Positions 5,137-6,097 of a stretch of 6,097 nt of DNA are shown here, one piece after another. The position numbers and the translations under genes were made by a program. Location of the stretch: positions 1 through 6,097 of the forward strand of contig JAIXVS010000151.1 of NCBI GenBank assembly GCA_027482795.1. The letters are read 5' to 3'. Under the pieces are notes generated by a model that saw nothing but the letters and a program-made list of their open reading frames with translations, did no database searches and had not been told where the DNA came from. Origin of the DNA: Rhodobacter sp. (GTDB taxonomy: Bacteria > Pseudomonadota > Alphaproteobacteria > Rhodobacterales > Rhodobacteraceae). Every line of letters begins with the position of its first letter. Within the stretch, counting starts at the first letter, position 1.

Positions 5137-6097
5137 AGCCCGCCAAATCGCTGTGGTTTTCTGCGTTTGCCTCGGCCAAAGCCTCGGGCGAGGGGGCCTG
5201 ATCTTCGCCCTCAAGGGTGCGGGTTTCGATCTTGAAGCTGCGCATCAGGAATTCGGGCATGTGATCGCCCATGCCAATCACCGCAGGGCCACGGTCATAG
5301 TCGCGATAGCGGCGCTCGCCGCCGCGATCATCGCGTGGTGCATCACGGCGGTCATCACGTGGTGCGTCACGGCGGTCATCACGGGGGGCATCGCGGCGCG
5401 GTTCGCTGCGGCGATCGTCCCTGCGCGGAGCCCGCTCGCGCGGGGCTTCCGCGGCGGCGGGTTGTGGGGCGGCTTCGACCACTTCGGCGGGTTCAGCAAC
5501 CGCAGCTTCGCGCGATGCATCCTTATCGCGCCCGCGACCGCCGCGTGTGCGGCGGGGGCGCTCCACGCGCGCGGCCTCTGGCTCTTCGGCAGCGGGGCGC
5601 GGGGCAGGGCGGCTTTCGCCGCCATTCAACGCGCCTTCGGGCACCTCGCCGCGCGGGATCGGTTGTTTGACCAGCGCTTCGATTTGGGCCAAGTATTTGT
5701 CATCAAACGGCACGGCGATGGTAAAGGCTTTGCCCGCCCGCCCCGCACGGCCCGTGCGGCCAATGCGGTGCACGTAATCTTCGGGGTGCGATGGCACGTC
5801 AAAGTTAAACACATGGGAAACGGCGGGAATATCAAGCCCCCTTGCTGCCACATCAGATGCAATCAGCAAACGGATCGACCCATCGCGGAACCCGTCCAGC
5901 GTTTTGGTGCGCAAGGATTGATCCAAATCACCGTGGATGGGGGCTGCGTTAAAGCCATGTTGTTTCAGGGATTTGGCCAGCACATCCACATCCATCTTGC
6001 GGTTGCAAAAGATGATGGCATTGGTGCAGGCATCGCCTTCGGCGCGGATCAGCGCGCGCAGCACGGCGCGCTTTTCGGCAAAGCTTTTGTCTTTGCG
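5135..6097 (-). CDS. DEAD-box ATP-dependent RNA helicase (RhlE-like), C-terminal part
   Basis: Minus-strand gene running off the right edge; 320 codons plus TAA are visible and the first RecA domain with the DEAD motif lies outside the window. DEAD-box helicases use ATP to unwind short RNA duplexes in ribosome assembly and RNA decay. The visible second RecA domain (fragment residues 1 to about 150) has motif IV AIIFCNRK (27-34), the IHGDLDQ segment (54-60), motif V ASDVAARGLDIP (80-91) and motif VI YVHRIGRTGRAGR (108-120), including the arginine fingers. After it comes a tail of about 170 residues rich in Arg, Asp, Glu, Ala and Pro that is probably disordered, with three tandem copies of an RRDAPRDD-type octapeptide (233-257), then AVIGMGDHMPEFLMR (272-286) and an acidic end. 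GTG at 6064 is an internal valine, not a start, since the family sequence continues upstream of it. The exact subfamily (RhlE, DeaD or other) cannot be settled without the N-terminus. The gene converges on rnj. Confidence 0.94.
   Translation of the reverse strand, partial: RKDKSFAEKRAVLRALIRAEGDACTNAIIFCNRKMDVDVLAKSLKQHGFNAAPIHGDLDQSLRTKTLDGFRDGSIRLLIASDVAARGLDIPAVSHVFNFDVPSHPEDYVHRIGRTGRAGRAGKAFTIAVPFDDKYLAQIEALVKQPIPRGEVPEGALNGGESRPAPRPAAEEPEAARVERPRRTRGGRGRDKDASREAAVAEPAEVVEAAPQPAAAEAPRERAPRRDDRRSEPRRDAPRDDRRDAPRDDRRDAPRDDRGGERRYRDYDRGPAVIGMGDHMPEFLMRSFKIETRTLEGEDQAPSPEALAEANAENHSDLAG
5329..5400 (-). repeat. 24-bp tandem repeat inside the helicase gene
   Basis: Three adjacent 24-base units (5329-5352, 5353-5376, 5377-5400) share the pattern CATCrCGtGGTGCrTCACGGCGGT, the third being more diverged. 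Each encodes eight residues of the type RRDAPRDD in the disordered helicase tail. The unit is a multiple of three, so gain or loss of copies would change tail length without a frameshift. The plus-strand reading of this stretch gives an artefactual His-rich frame that is not a gene. Confidence 0.85.

Noticed and set aside
4531..5214. 227-codon minus-strand frame spanning the rnj end, the intergenic repeat and the helicase end
   Set aside because: It runs through the inverted repeat and two real genes in the wrong frame, with no domain or ribosome binding site; it is open by chance.
5335..5670. Plus-strand frame beginning with a His/Gly-rich repeat, resembling a metal-binding protein
   Set aside because: The His-rich part is the reverse reading of the 24-bp repeat encoding Arg/Asp residues in the helicase; the helicase frame has clear family motifs just upstream.
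6062..6064. GTG as the start of the helicase
   Set aside because: The frame stays open to the window edge with plausible helicase sequence (RKDKSFAEKRA) upstream, and the first RecA domain must lie beyond; this GTG is an internal valine codon.

Overview
The window looks like a stretch of chromosome from an alphaproteobacterium, most likely in the Rhodobacterales. The reasons are the gene order nuoM-nuoN-birA-coaX-RNase J, GC-rich coding sequence, the protein sequences themselves, and an intergenic element of the GGGGGCTTTGCCCCC...CCAAGATATTTTT kind that I associate with that order from memory. No mobile element, CRISPR array, tRNA or rRNA was found. All coding regions look intact apart from the two genes cut by the window edges.

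Layout: positions 2-265 (+) are the C-terminal end of NuoM and 278-1720 (+) is complete NuoN, the last two membrane subunits of respiratory complex I. Three genes follow on the same strand with almost no gaps. They are birA (1713-2477, biotin-protein ligase, TTG start inside the end of nuoN), coaX (2489-3262, type III pantothenate kinase) and rnj (3259-4935, ribonuclease J, start overlapping the coaX stop as ATGA). No promoter or terminator is visible between nuoM and rnj, so the five genes probably share one transcript running out of the nuo operon. A convergent gene on the minus strand (5135-6097, running off the right edge) encodes the C-terminal part of a DEAD-box RNA helicase with a long, charged, repeat-containing tail.

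The 199-base gap between rnj and the helicase (4936-5134) is the only substantial non-coding DNA. It is almost filled by a large imperfect inverted repeat (4949-5019 with 5064-5131, about 44-base loop). Each arm starts just after the stop codon of its nearer gene and has the same orientation relative to that gene, so the two mRNAs carry near-identical 3' elements. Smaller hairpins lie within it, including a plausible intrinsic terminator.

Functionally, the left part joins energy metabolism (complex I) to cofactor use and supply (biotin attachment, first step of CoA synthesis). The right part brings together two RNA-processing enzymes, RNase J and a DEAD-box helicase, facing each other. I found no convincing sign of a new biological system. 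The items most worth a second look are the convergent 3' element, the helicase's short C-terminal motif, and the tight coupling of birA, coaX and rnj to the nuo genes.
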